Positions 1 through 14,900 of a DNA stretch of 64,000 bases are shown here, piece by piece. Where the stretch lies: the NCBI RefSeq assembly GCF_020740795.1, contig NC_067283.1, positions 109,541,706-109,605,705 on the forward strand, in the 5' to 3' direction. The notes below the pieces were generated by a model. That model did no database searches and was not told the DNA's origin. It saw nothing but the letters and a program-made list of their open reading frames with translations. This DNA comes from Apus apus (lineage: Eukaryota > Chordata > Aves > Apodiformes > Apodidae). A program made the position numbers and the translations under genes. Numbering within the stretch: position 1 is the first letter of the stretch; each line of letters begins with the position of its first letter.

Positions 1-1220
1 AATGGTATTTTTGCACTGAAGTCCTTGATCCTCTTTAATCAGGAGCATTTTCTCAGAAAAATCACTTCAAACATTTAAAAGTAATTTTAGATATGAAAAT
101 GAAAGCAGGACTATTTGCAAAAAGATACATTTCTCCTGCTTTATGAAGTGATACCTTTGCTTACTTATGCTACAGTATTGTGAAGCTGATTTTATTTGAA
201 ACAGTGAGCCAGCTTCTCCCTACTGCGAGCCCCTCACGGAGCAGAAAGAAAATAAAACCATCTGAAAAGAGCAAAATTTGACGGCAAAAATCACAGTGCT
301 GAGAGAACTACAAGTCAATTAATTAACTCCTCCTCTGTATTCTTTGGACATATAATTTCTGTTCACGTATTTGATTTGCTGTGTCAATCCCTCTCTTAGG
401 TTTTGTTTTCTACATTCTACATGTAAAATTCCAAACAACACACCTTTTTTACTACTTTCCTATTGCTTGGACTTTATTCAGTAAAGAATACTTCCCAAAA
501 TGAACCTTGCATTTTGATTTTTCATTCTGGTCCTGTCAAGTATTTGCTTTTTTGTTCAGGGAAAACCGATTCTTTTTTAATATATAATTTTAGCAGAGAT
601 ACTTTTGTGTGGAGCTCTCTCCATACAACTTGTTCTTCTGGCATAGTATCAGAGGAATAAGGTAATTTTTGTCACCACCAATTAAAAAGTTTTTACGAAA
701 CAGGACCGTTATAAAACAATTAAACCTTGCAAATGCAGTAGTCTCTAGGAGGGAAACCCTGGAGGAAATTCTGCTTATTAAAATTGCAATTTTAGTTTCC
801 ATTAAAAAGGAGAATAAGACAACAGAAGATGGGCTGGCAAGACAAATTATTTCTTAATGTAAGTTGAGCTTGTTTCAAATGAGATAACATATCTACACCA
901 GGTTGGGTTCAACACATTTTTGCCTCCTCAACTCATTTATCTAATTCAGTCATCTTGATTATAGCCTCATGGACCTTCATTTTCAGAGTAAGAATTTTGT
1001 AACAAACAACCTACACAACATGCTGATTACTGAACAGTTAATTCTAATTAACTTGGCTATGGCAAGAGAATTTTGATAAAGTCCTAGACTGCAAACACAG
1101 TTTGGTTACTCTGGCCAAACTTCTATAAAATAAAAATCCACAGCAGCCTCCAGATGAGACATCAGAGTGATGGAGATCTAATTTAAAGAAACAAATGAGA
1201 AAATTAAAATCACAAATAAT
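1..1220. other. 3' flank of SS18, no gene seen
   Basis: AT-rich DNA. Open frames of 60-70 codons at 463-857 have no recognisable product. One more TTTATT lies near 191, so a longer SS18 3'UTR cannot be excluded. Confidence 0.6.
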
Positions 1221-2876
1221 TTATTCTTCTGTTAGAATTGATGGAGTACAGTTTTAAATAGCAATGAAGTACACAGTGGTAGAAAATTGGCACAGAACCT
1301 ACAAGCATTTCATTCACAATAATGTTCCTCATGCCATATCTGTTCTAACCTTGATGTATATTTTCTATTGATTTTAAGAAAATTGTTTTTGCATTTTAAA
1401 GTGAGCAAATTGAAAATCTTGTCTCCCATGTGCATTGTCATACATATTATGAACACCAATTTTCTTTTTTCCCCTCAAACATGATCTTCAATGGAAAAAA
1501 AAAACCAAAACAAACCACAAACAGATTTTACACCTGGGCTAATTTTAAGTTTTGTCCTTTATAGAAGTCGCCAGAAATTCTTGAATGCATATATTCCTGC
1601 ACAACAGAATATCCGTTTATTTATCTGATGTACAGTTGCAGGACAGTCTCAAAATTAATTTTTGTGTACTATGCTATTGGATCAAGGTGCTGCCTCTATC
1701 TCACATGCAACACTATAAGCATTAATGCAGTACAACCCAAAATTTGGCATTTACCTCACCAACAGGTTTTATATTTGATGTCATAAAACATCCCTTGGTC
1801 TCATGTTAACCAATAAGAAAAATGGACACACACAAAAAATGCCACCATTCTAAAGATAGTAACTCCCAGTTAGGAAAGTTTAGATAGGTTTTACAAAGTC
1901 TTCTAGGCTATTTTGATACATACAAATTATTAAACTAAAGGTTAAAATACACTTACACAATACAGTCCTGTCCTCCCCATTCTTTTTCAACTCCTTTGTA
2001 TATTCAAGTCAAGTGAAATTAACATTTGTCATTTTCTTTGTTATTGCAATTATTACAGCTCACTTAGGCAAAGCTGTGACAAAACACTTGAGAAATGAAA
2101 CCCAAACGTTTGTTATTACCCAAAAAATGCTGCAGAAAATTGCCAAACTATGTTAGAAACAATTTTTACAAAAATGCTTCAGTCAGAAAAACAGAAAAGC
2201 TTAAAAAAATTAATCTTTGCACAAGACTGTATTCTACTGTCATTAATTATGTTCCCATTTAGATAACTGGGATTCTTCTTCTGTGTACATGAACCTATCA
2301 GTGATGCATGATGCTCTCCATCTTTTTTTACTATTATCTTTATTGTACACCATTTTGAGACTTATACAATCACTTATTCATGCCCCTACTCCTTTTTAAC
2401 AGTATATTTCTTATCCTGCCCCATGAATAGTGTACTGTCTTGCATATTCATCGCATGAAAAACATAATATACAAAATATTGCTGCTGTAAAAAGTGTGCA
2501 TTTCCCCTTTTCCCCTACAAAAAAAATCTGTGGAAAAAATATTAAATTCCCATAACCTTCATAAACATACAAAGCTGTTCGCACCTTTCAGCATGTAACA
2601 GTCTTATTTGACATACAGTTCTCAACTCACTGCAAATTGTTATGTCACGTATTTTCTGTCCAATATTGCCATCTAGAGTAGAGATGTGAAACCAGTTTCT
2701 GAGAACCTACAGTCTTTAACTATTAACCCATAAAGACTGTATACCATAAAACAGCCACAAGATTTTTCCAAAATCTAGATGGAATGGGAAGGCTCTCATC
2801 TCAGGAAGATGTCCACAGTGCTGAGGAGACAATATGGCTGCTAGTAGATATTGCCTACCGGAATGTGAGTACTTCT
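1221..2876 (-). other. SS18: SS18 3'UTR, approximate extent, with candidate poly(A) signals
   Basis: This AT-rich sequence follows the SS18 stop with no splice or ORF evidence. Minus-strand AATAAA hexamers, seen as TTTATT on the plus strand, lie at 2339-2344, 1616-1621 and 1220-1225. A TATAAA variant near 1557-1562 is followed by a GU-rich stretch at about 1500-1527. I cannot tell which is used, so the lower boundary is only the furthest clear hexamer. Confidence 0.5.
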
Positions 2877-2903
2877 TCACTGCTGATAATTTCCATACTG
2901 ACC
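2877..2903 (-). CDS. SS18: SS18 coding exon 11, last eight codons and TGA stop
   Basis: The acceptor TTTTTTTAG is followed by GQYGNYQQ and TGA at 2879-2877. The coding part is only 27 nt; the exon continues as 3'UTR to lower coordinates. Confidence 0.96.
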   Translation of the reverse strand, partial: GQYGNYQQ

Positions 2904-5900
2904 CTAAAAAAATGAATTCAAAATACATAATTAGACCACAAAGTGTATTTTCCTGTATGAAAAGCTGAAGCCGTAAGTCCATCCAAATAAACTATAATGT
3001 TAAAGGGTGGAAACAAATAACAATAAATGATAAATCAATGTGAGTAAGTGGTACAGAATTTCATCTCATTAAAAATCTACTGTGTTTTAATGTAAAAGCA
3101 AGACTGAGAATATGGATTTAAAGCCAGGAACTTTATTTGATCAGAAGAGTGTATCTTTAAATTCAATAGACTGCTGTGAAATTTGCAGAGCAGTGTCAAA
3201 AATAAAAGATGGGAACGATTTCCCACCTAACTTTGAAAACAGTTTCAAAAAGTCAAAGTCATCTAAATTCAAAGTAATTCAGCAAACTCACCTGCTTTCA
3301 GAGATACCTAAAAATATTCATGTATCAAGCATCACAGGATGGATTGATATGTGTATCTCAAAAAATTCCAAGGCACATCCCAGTGAACATGAAAAGCCAG
3401 TCAACATATCCTATGGGAGCAAACTATTCCATAGATCCTATACATAGAATTATTACCTTTACTGATATTCTCTATTTGTTTTGACAATGTCATGTACTGC
3501 AGAGGTGGGAAGAGGTGAAAGCATCAATGCCACATGCTTACTGTGATCCTTCACAACCAAGCTGAAGGCTTGCAGAAACAAGTAGAGTGCTACCAAGTGA
3601 ACATACTCCAAACTGCAGTCCCACCACCATTTCATGTTAAGTGTCACCATGATAAGGCAGCACTTGAAATTCCAGTTTTATGTTGCAATATCAGGTTTTT
3701 TTCATTGTAATATGACAATCAGTCAGGAAGAAGAGTTTCAGAACAGCTGCCAGACAAGAATTTAAGCAGCACAATTTCTATGGGAATGGCTAGCATGAAA
3801 GAGATTGAACTTTCCAGTGGAACTTAGATTGCACAAACTGGAGTAGAGCCTGTCTACAGAGAGGGTTATCCACTTCTACTGTGAAGAAAGCTGGAAGAAA
3901 CTCAAACTGATTAAGTTTCCTCGACTCTGTATTTGCTACAAGCAAAGCATTTTCTTGTCGCTTATTATTATTTGCAGGAGGAATCTATTAGTTCAGTGCA
4001 TGAGCATTTTGTTTTCCTGTTAAATAATTAGAAGCAATTGCACCTATGAACTACCACACTGAAAAAGAGTTTGTTCTTTCCTTGTCTTTTCTAATTTCTG
4101 TAGAAAAAACGGGCATCTGTGGCTATTCTCACTTGTTGGAAGTTTGACTTATCTTATACTACAACAGAATTTTATTTAAACACTAGAACCTCAACTTGAT
4201 CATAAGATGCATTTAGTTACTCTCCATTTTATTATGCTGAGAAGAGCAACAGTGTACATTTTTGACATTTCTGGATGTTTCATATTGCAAAAATTAAGCT
4301 TTTACAGCTTAATACCTTCTACAGGAATAAAACCTCTGCTTCATCCTTTAATTAGAACATAGTATCATTACAGGAGTTCTCCACTACTTTTTCAGCCTAG
4401 AGTTTTGGTGGGTCTAGCTTGTTTGTTTTCTTAGTAGTCACAGGAAAGAAGCAGTGGATTTTCCAGGTCAGTTCTTTCCCATGGTCAGTGTTCTTTTATA
4501 TTGCTCAAAAGAAAATCTGTGCAAAATTCAGCTTCATGTCTCCCCTACACAGCTCTACAGTAGAGGGACTTCAGTTACACACTAGCGTTGGTTCTGCCAC
4601 TGAAGAGGAGGATTACTGGATCTGTACACCAGGAGATTTAGGAACACTATCTTTCATATTAATCATTCTCCATGAGACTATGAAATAGATCTCCTTAATT
4701 TTTGAGGTCCAAAATTATTGTCTGGAGTGCCTCACTTTGACAAACTGCATTAAAACTTTTCAAACCCAGAACAGAATGACTTACCACTCCACACAAATTA
4801 TTCTGGGTAACTCACCTGAAAGTAGAATCCATGAGAATTATACATACACACCTGAGAAACCACACGTCAGATTAATTTGCTTAAATGTCTCAAAGAATCT
4901 AGGATTATCAAATGAGTGTGTAAGAACCACAACTTTCTCATTAAATGAAAGAATACCTGGTCATATCCATAAGGCCTCTGCTGTGGTGGTTGTGGTGGCC
5001 CAGGCTGCGTGGGTCTGTATCCCCCATACTGCTGGCCTTGTCCTTGTGGGTAATTGGGATACTGAGGTCCTGGACCACTCTGAGAGGGGCCTGGAGATAA
5101 TTAAAATGTAAACAAACAAACAAAAAATATTTCCTAAGGTGACAGGAAGAAGAGAACAGTAAAAGCATTGAATTTTACAGCTGAGCAGGTAGTATCACTA
5201 CTGTGCAATTGGTCTTTTCCTGCCTTAAGATATCCAGGGGTCCTCTTCTCAACCTGGAAAGCACCTTAACCAACATATACTTTTATTTATATATTCACTA
5301 TTTATTACCAATGCCTGTAGTTCCACACAAGAGTTCACAGGACATGGAAGAACAAGGCAGGAATTGGTAAATCATAAACATGAGCACTTTCCAGGATTAA
5401 AGAAGGCACACTCTCCTTCTGCTGTATGCTGCTCCAGTTCCAGAACTTTACAATGGCAGGAGCAGCCAGCTGATCAGCTGCATTTAGCAATTCTTTTCTG
5501 AAGAGACTAGCAGCACTGCACTGCCAGAAAGTCAGTTCTCACACCAAAGCAGGCAATTGAGTCAGACAAGCAAGTTACATACATAAATTGTGAGATGTGA
5601 CAACTAGTAAAATGCTATTGTTGGATGGGAAAAAGCACCCTCTACTCTATAGCCCTTTGATCATCTTAACTTTCCAAGAAAAGGGTAACAACAACAGCTT
5701 TGGCTCTAGCCTTTTAGCCTTTTTTTGGCTGCAGAAGGAAGTACTTCTTTTGTCAATACAAACTCTTGTTACCATTCACAGGGACTCACAGCCTGTCTCC
5801 CACGTTACTACCATGTTACAGTGCAGCCATGTTCCAAACAAAATTAACCTCATCCCCTCCTACCTTGGGAGTGATGGTGTACTGTGTTTTTCAGCAACAC

Positions 5901-8900
5901 TGCATATGAATCAAATGCAGTGGATCTAAGTTAGCTTAACACCACCTCTTAAAAAAACTGGCAGTCAGGAAGATTTGCTACTCTTCCAAAGTGCTTTCTT
6001 AAAAAACAAAACCAGAACAAAACCACAAAAAATCACATACACAAAAAAAACAAAAACAAAACAAAACAAAAACCCAAACACAACATTTTTCCCCCCCACC
6101 CACCACAGATGTGGTTTAGCAGTAATATGAACTAGTGCTGGAGAGGGCTAGTTTTAGCTACAGGGACTAGACATCAGTTATCGACTGATAACTCTTTCAG
6201 TAATTCTGGATCTACGAGACAGTCAAAAAACATGACCTGGAGAAAAAAGCTCCATAGGCCATTACCATTCTCCTCAGGCCTCAAATCCCCTTGCACAATG
6301 AATTTTCAGCTTTCTACAGTGGAACAAAACCTTAAAGATTGATAATAATGACTGGGATGTTGATTTATTTTTTGCAAATTAGAAAGCAATTAAATATTCA
6401 ATTGAGCAAGGATACTACATCCTAAGTAATGCTGTGTTCATCTGACAAATGAAACTTGGTTTTACTTATTTATGGTAGTTCTTTATAGTTGAATTCTAGA
6501 TGTCCAGTGACAGATCTTATAAAATAAAAATAGAGCTCCAAAAATCTATCTCTGCTAAAAAATAGAAATGGAGAAGCATACTATTTGGGTATATAAATTA
6601 CAGTGGGTAAGTTGCTCCAACAGGTCTCTTTATTCCTTTCTTCTGATACTTAACTTAAAATCTGACTTACTATGGTAATTTCTTTACTTCAAAAATTTAC
6701 AATAGTAAGCTAGATGTACCTTCACTCTGCTCTTCATTCTCTCCCTATGTTACATTTACCAGAATATAAGCACACGAGTATTATTTCATAACTATCAATT
6801 CATTCATAACCTCCAAAAGGAGGAAACTTGCTAAATCTCAGTGGATTGTCTTAAGGCTTAATTCTGCCTCAACATAAGTGTATTTAATACAAATCTGGCA
6901 TCTATCTACATGGTAAAGAACTTCCAGCACTTAAACTCGGAACAAAGCTGAAAGTTAAAATACATGGAAGTAGACTTTACAGGGTCCTTCTTCTGAGATA
7001 AATATGTAAAACTTTACAACATGCAAGCAAGCAAAACTGAAAAAAGCAGTATTTTTGGTATGTTCTTCTGACCTTAAGTTTCTAGAGGCAAAGTAGTATG
7101 TAATGTCTGTGCATTAAGTTTCCTGTTTGGGAGTTTTTTTTCTTGAATCCAAGGACTCCATTATCTCACTTGTGGCAGAGAATTTCTCGTTTCTGCCATA
7201 CATCAAAAAGTTTGAACTATTAGTACAAATTTGTAAGACAAACTCTTGAAAGCTGCATTGGCAATGCTCATATTCAATTCCTTAAATGATGTGCACATGA
7301 ATTTTATATGAATGATTTGTGTATGCTGGATGAAATTTTAAACTAGTTTTTAAAATATTTTGTTCTAAATCGAAGGATGAAAGGGTATAAATGGTCCTCT
7401 GCCATCTTTCTGCCCTCCTGACCCTGTGTTGACCTACAGTGGACTGAAAAGAACAGCAGAATTATCTTTCTAAATTACATACAACTATAACAGTGTGCTC
7501 TAGCCACCACCCTTTTCTATGCTACCTCATTGTCCTAGATTGTCAACAGTTCTACTTCCCAAAAGATGATGTATTCTACACCTTGTTGTTTTGGCCCAGT
7601 GAAGTTGCAGGCATACATGTTTTTTGCACAAGCCTGGCCTTTTAACCCAGTAAAACAGGGATAAGAGTAACATATGAGGATCTCCCTTGGCCTTCTCTGA
7701 CTGTGTCTGCAGGTTCTTACCATAACCCTGCTGTTGTCCTGGATAGCCTTGTTGGCCTGGATATTGCTGCTGTTGTGGTGGATAACCCTGCTGTTGGGGT
7801 GGTCCTTGATATGCATCTTGCTGCTGACCATATTGCGAGCTCCCTGTAAGATGATTGCAAGAACGCAAAAACTTAAAGATACCTACTTTATTATTTTTTT
7901 TTCCTTCTAAGATGCACAGCCAACAACACAAGAACAAAATGAAAATGCAATATTGATTTCAAAAACAGAACAAAACAAAGAAAACTCAAACCAAACAGAA
8001 GAAATTCGGCCAAACAAACTGCAGTTAAAGCCAATTTTGCAAAGTTGAACTGCAGCATTTTCAGCATCTCTGCCAAACGAGCATTACATTTACTGGAACA
8101 TCACAGTCATAAGATCATGACTATGCTAAACAAAATAAAAAAAAAGACAAAATTAAGGACAGCTACAAGAGCACAGACTAGCTACACAAGATCAGCAAGC
8201 TATTTCCTAACGGCACTATAATTATACAAAATATATACACACACAAAAAGATATACAACTGAACCAACAAATTCATGTTTAAATAAAAATTTCCGATGAG
8301 GTAAAAAAAAAAGTCTCTAGAGTGTTTTAGTCATTTTACTGTTGTTAGAAATGGCAAATTGTGGTTATATATTTTAGGTGTTTGCAAGAAATTATTCTGA
8401 ATGCTTCAGGTTCCCTGCAATTTTTTCAAGACAGCCAGCAACTAGTATTCTACAAGAGCTTTGCATGGGTATAAGTGGTGTTGTGCAAGAATTCTTGTTC
8501 CCGCTGCAGGTGGGAGAGGAAAGGGAATGTATGTGCGTATGTGTGTGAAGGTATATAGATACCTCCTTCGTAGTAATGTTGTGAGGAATCCTCATAAGGC
8601 CTATCGTAGCCTTGTTCAGGATACGACGGTTGCTGATAACCGTAATCATTATGACCTACATCAATTCGACAAGAGACAGGAAGAAACGTTAATGGCCTCT
8701 GAGTGAAAACCCTAAAAATATTTCATTTCTCAGAAAAATGAAAAAAAAAATGTCAACTGGATATACATGAAAAAGAATTTTTCAATTGTATTAGCCAAAG
8801 ACTTATTAATATGATTTCCTTTCATATTGAATTAACATGTGACAGGAAAAAAAAAAAGGCTTAATGAAGTAGTTTCAGCAACATCACAGCAACGGATGGT

Positions 8901-11900
8901 CTTAACCTTCTGATAATGCTTGTTGGGGGGAGGGAGGAAAAAAAATTTTCTTTCACTCAAAAAAAAGAAAAAAGAATTTAGGCCTTTCACATGTAAATAA
9001 CCTGAATTAAATTAGAATGAACAAAGAAAGCAATTATCATACTTGGTCTAACACCTGTTCGGCTGATCTCCAATTCAGAAGCATATGCTAAAAGCAGTGT
9101 GAAGTATAACAAGTAAAGCTCAATGAAGTTATGAACCGAACTCTACATTGAATTTCGCATTTAAGTGAAGGAAAAACAACAATTCAAGGTTTTCCCTATA
9201 AACAGAATTATTACAAGTCTTAAGAAAACTTTTCCCCTTACATTCCAGTCCTGAGTAGGATCATTACCAACAAACCTTCCCTTTCAGAGACTACAGTCAT
9301 CTCTGATTAAGAAGCCAATATATGCAGTAACCACCCCACCTGTTGTTTAGAACAAATATATTCTGCCTTGCAGATGACCAAAATATATCTTATTGCTAAC
9401 CTGGCCAAGAAAACAAACTAATATTTTGTTTAAATTTGAAGTTCAATTATACAAATTAAGTAAGTTTGGAATAAAATAAGGAAAGAAGAAAACAGTTATA
9501 AAACTAAGCAGTCTTAGTTATTAATTCTGCAACTGTACCATACATCGACTGAACCGAATATAAACGCATAACCATTAAAACAAGCCTTATAAAATATTCT
9601 CTTTAAGATCTAAGATTAATAACGAGGTAATGATGAAGAATGAATCTTAAGAAGGAATAGGTCTGTAGAGAAGAAATCTGTGCTACCAGGGAGCTGTTGA
9701 CGGTAACAGAACTGCCCCTACTAGAGTAAAATGCCTGTGACCATTTAAAGTTCATGTGCATAACAGCAAAGTTCCAAAATGAAAGTTAATGCAACTTGTA
9801 AGGTAACTCCATATATATCTTCAAAAGATTATGTATGTAAGCTTAGATAGACATGGCTTGATGTATCTTAAAATCAATTTAATAGAAATTCAAAATCAAA
9901 CAACTAACTTGTATCCTTTTCCTTGCAATGAATGAGTAGCTGCTTTGGCAATTATAACATTTAAAATGTATACAAAGCAAAGATTTAACAGCTACCACAT
10001 TCCTTGAATTTCATAAGATACCACTAAGTTGCACACACAGTTATCATATGAGCCATGAGTCAGCATCTTTGTTCTCCAATTCTCTGCTCAGCCTAAAAAC
10101 AGGTTAATTGCAACTTTTCTAACTTGCAGAACAATCCAATAGCCTTGAGCGCTCTGAATTCCGAGACAGAAGGACAGATTTATGCAATTTAAAGTCACAG
10201 TTTTGTCTTGAACACACTGGGGCGACTTCTGAAGAGGTTCCACAATTACAAGCTCCTCAGGGCAGGGACCATTTTATTCTGTTGTACAAGTTAAGCTCAA
10301 GGTCCATACCATCCACTGCACCAAGAACACATTTGTGCGACTTATATTAAAACTAAGCACTAAGTTGAAAAGTGGAGTATTTACAGAAAAACCACATCTT
10401 TTGAAGACGTTTTTCCACTTCAATAGCATCTTTAATAACAAGATATTGCCCCATCTCATTTATAATAGAAGTAATGACTGTTTTAATTAACCTCAATTAT
10501 ACTAGATATGCTAAGCAACCCTCCATACTTTTAGATTAACCAATTACAGAATTTTCATTTTGAAATACTAAAGCTGTTGTTAAGAGTTTCAAATGGGACT
10601 ATTAGAAATTACATACTTTAAGTACGTTATAAAATTAACTAGTCATAGTAACTTAAACTGTAGTAACAATTCTGAATTTGGAAGGTTTTGTAAATGTAGA
10701 GGTATGATACCCAATTACTATTCTTGCCCCATTCCCTTATTTTGGGCATATGACTACATTAATATTGGGCAGGTATAGAAAATGGGAAAGTTAACATTTA
10801 TGAGAGATTACCATCAGGGTAATATTGCTGGTTCATGCCTTCTGGAGGACCTTGTCCACCATGACTGTATTGGTCCCCATAATAGTCTTCCTGGCCTGAG
10901 TACTGCTGTGGTGGGCCTGAAAAACCACAACCAGTCAATACGTAAATAACTTGTTTTCTCTATTATAAAGCCTGCTAATTTCTGATTTTAGTATGAGAAA
11001 TATTTCTCAAATGTACTCCCCACCCATATCGTTGCATTTCAGACAACACATGTAATCTGGTTTACTTAAGAAAAAAAATATCTCCATATATACACACACA
11101 AGTTGTTTGGCTGCACTAGATTGAGCACACATATACCAAACTTCAGTTTTGAGCTCATTTTAGGAACAGGCGTATAACAGACTAAGGCTTTAAGTTATTC
11201 CTTTTCTAAAAGGACTGAAAATTAAAGAAAAAAAAAAAAAACAAGATTGTGGAACACTGTTCCTTTTTTCTAACTGAACAAATTCGGAACCAAGCTGGTA
11301 CTTTGTTCCTTTTCTATACCTATCACTTAAACATCAAAGCAGAATTTTGCATCAGCATATTTAAGATGCATATTTTTAGATGCTTTTTGTCAGAAAAAAC
11401 TCGAAACAAAACTACTTGGTTTTGTGTTTCATGGTGATACCAGTAATCTGTTGCTGCAAGAAACACTCTTAAGAGGGTAACAAAAAGATTCTGCAAACAA
11501 AGCCTGTGACACCCAATGATTTGATTGAAATTTGGGTGTATCCAAGGAAGTGAATTTAAATAGTTTTAAAGATGGTTATTTAAAATCAATGCAAAAACAC
11601 TGAAGTGAAGTCCTACCTTGCTGTGGTGGCCTGTATGGAGGAATCTGTCTCTGACCCATCATGTGATTCCCTTGGTTAACTTGGCCCATCATTCCCATAG
11701 GTGGCTGCTGCCCTTGGTAATGCTGGCCACCTGCTTGTGGCATATTGTATTGCTGGGAGGGAGGTTGCTGGTGCATCATTGGACCTGGTAAAGGAAAAGT
11801 AGCAAACAAGTCTTCTGTAACACGATTTGTGATTAAATCTTTCAAAAAGAAAATGAAAAACCCAACTTGTAAAAATAGACTAGAAAAGGCTCTGTACTTC

Positions 11901-14900
11901 TAGTGCTCTCCTTAGGATTAAGTTTCTAGACCTATGCAACTGCAGGCAAACAATTCAGTAAACAAGTTACAAAACAGAACTCAGCCTAAAAAAGGCTGCT
12001 TTCCAGTTGATTCTTCTTCAAACTACAGAGACATTACTTTTCACTCATGCTCAAAGGTAAACCAAATGCTTTTAACATTTTTGGTTTTTTGTTTGAAAAA
12101 GCATCTGCAAAGAAAGTGTAAATGAAAACTTGATGGTGAAAACTTGGTAAGTCATGGAAAAATTATTTAACATTGTGAACTCCTCAGGACATAGTTTTAA
12201 TACAAATGTAGTTGTTGCTACAGGCCATCAATGAATCACTTAGCTATTACAGAATCATAGAATGGTTTGGGTAGGAAGGGACCTACCACAAAATAAACAA
12301 TTGTATTCAGCCTGTAAAGATAAACCTGGCATAGCAGTGAGTCAGGCAATCACACAACAGGGGAATACAGAAAAGCCCACAGGAATGAATACATGCTCTG
12401 CCCATCACTGAACAGTTCTAAGCAGCCTGTGACAAAACTTCTTTCATACCAAACTGCACCAAGTTTCTACGGGACACCAGAGGAGACCAGGAGAGATCAA
12501 GTACTTTCCATGTTTTATCAACTGAGAAAATCTTAAGGCTGAAGTTAGAGAACTGCAAAGTGCAGTAGTGAAAACGTTAAAGAGCACCCAGACACCATAC
12601 AGCAACAAAAATTATGTCATTTCATTGTGTAAGATTGCAAGTTAAGTAGATATAACTTTTAACAAAGAACAGCTTCTTCACTTCCTCTGTAGTACCACTT
12701 CAGAAGAGTTATTCCAGTATTTAAAGTATGCGAAGGAAAGAGTTATGATAAGCAGCTAAACTTCTTAAACAACATATTTTTATAATACATTAATTCAAAC
12801 CACAGCACAAAGTAGACTTTGTAATGGTGAAACCCTAAGCATTTTTTTGCCTTTTTTACTAAAATAATCAAAACAAACTCGCACAGCCACTCTATCTCCA
12901 CATGCCAGAAAAAAAGACAGTTTTCTCCATGCTAGATTTTGCCATTGCATTTAGCATTTTATAATAATTAGGTGCCTGAGCACAAGCAGACGGTCTTACA
13001 GAGAAACCACAAAACTGGGAAATTACCTAAATACAGTCAATATTGGCAATAGATTTATGCAAGGAAAGGAGTATGTAGTCAATTAGATCCTGTCTATGTG
13101 GGGTTAGAAGAGAAAGTTAAGTCAAATTAATTAATGATATGAATTCAAAGTGCATTAGTTAAATCCCATTAAACCCCTGTGTGGAATTTCTCATTGAGAA
13201 GTGGCCTTAGTTCTGTTAAGCTTCATTTTTCTCTGAAGATAAATATTGGCCATTCCTAAAAATGATCCAGTTATGCTTTTATCCTTTTGCACTGCAGTTT
13301 CTCTGTCCTGATTTTAAAGTAAAAAAAGACCCTTAAACTAAGATTCTGTAATTTTTTTAATGCAGTAAAAATTATTTTTTGATCTTCTGAACAAGATCAT
13401 TAGACTTCATGCTCATCTGTTTGAAGGTGCTAAGAAACATTAGGCAGCCTTGGAAAAAAACAAAAACTTGTTGCCATAACATTCCTAGATCTCAAGAAAG
13501 CTTGTTAATTAACAATATTAACATTAGTCACAATACAATGTGATAAAATGTGTTAGGTCCCCATGGTGCAATGTAGAGGTTTTCTGTTTGCTTTTTAAAT
13601 TAGAACTTCATTAACGCTTGTAGAGCCACAATGAGAATTCACTACCCTGTACCAGACTGTGTATTGTGTTAATAACAGTGCCTGGCTTGCTTCCAGTTTG
13701 GTTCACATCTCTCTCTTATTAAGAAGATATGCAGAAGAACAACCATGGTCTCTATCATCTCATGCAGCAGAACTATTTTTTGCAGTAGTTTTGAGGATTG
13801 AGAGAATTTTAAATTTGTCTTGTGAAAAATCAAGCCTACAATAAAGCTACATTTATTCATCATATGATACATAATACGACACAAACCTAACCTAGAAAAC
13901 CCCTTCAAGGAACTTCAGTATAAAAAATCATTAGTTCGTGATCTAAGACCTTCTTAATATTTGTAGCACGTATTTTTACAGCCTACTTAAAACACAGCTC
14001 TTGAATCTACAATCAGGTCACAACAAACTACATTCAGTGGAAGTCATGATCTCTTCCAGACTTGGTAAGAAGACTAATTTTTATCCTCTCATTAACAACC
14101 TTTTGTCTGTTTTGAACCCTTCTGTGATCTAATAATCAAACTGATCAGTTAAGACCTGGTCTGTTTGTACACCTCAGGAACAAAATGGTATCTACCTAAC
14201 AAACTGGAACTTTGGTCTTCAACAGGAGTATACTGCAATAAAAAACACCTAATTTTTCTTCAATGACCAGGAAAGGAGCCTTAGGAAAAGAAAAAAACAT
14301 GTTCTCCTACAACATCAGAAAAGAGATTAATGAATCAACTCATTCTTCAGCTAATATATCCATAATGGTTCATCCATACTGGGGAAAAAAACCAACCCTA
14401 TTCTTGCTGCAAATGTAGCAAAAACATTTATTTTTTTTTAAATTCTGCAGTATGTCTTCTAGCAGGTGGTATGACCAGATGCAATTTTTGTAAGCTTATA
14501 TAAATAAAACTGCCATTAAAAAACATCTCAGAACCAGATTCAACCATTGCAAATGGGAAAGTCAACGTGATATTCGCATGTAGAGTTTGCCTGTTAGAAG
14601 GAAACTAGCTCTCTTCCCTCACCCCAAGCAACATATAATGCTCAGTAAATACAGCCTGTGGAGTTTGGCAACTTTGAAGCACCTCTAGCAAGGGGATGGA
14701 ATCTGAGCAAAAGACCTGAGAAACAAAGCTTCTGAGATGGCCAAACTATAATTTCTTGGTCCTTAAAGTACTTGAATTTTACTGTTTATTATTATTCTCT
14801 GACAGTGAAAGATCTTCAGATTTCAGAAAATTGAGCTTACACCTCCCCTCTGAACACTCAAATTTGCCAAGACTTGAAATATTTCATCCAACATAAGTAG

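Noticed and set aside
3112-3447. 111-codon frame in SS18 intron 10
   Set aside because: No similarity I recognise, no splice or promoter context; chance open frame in intron DNA.
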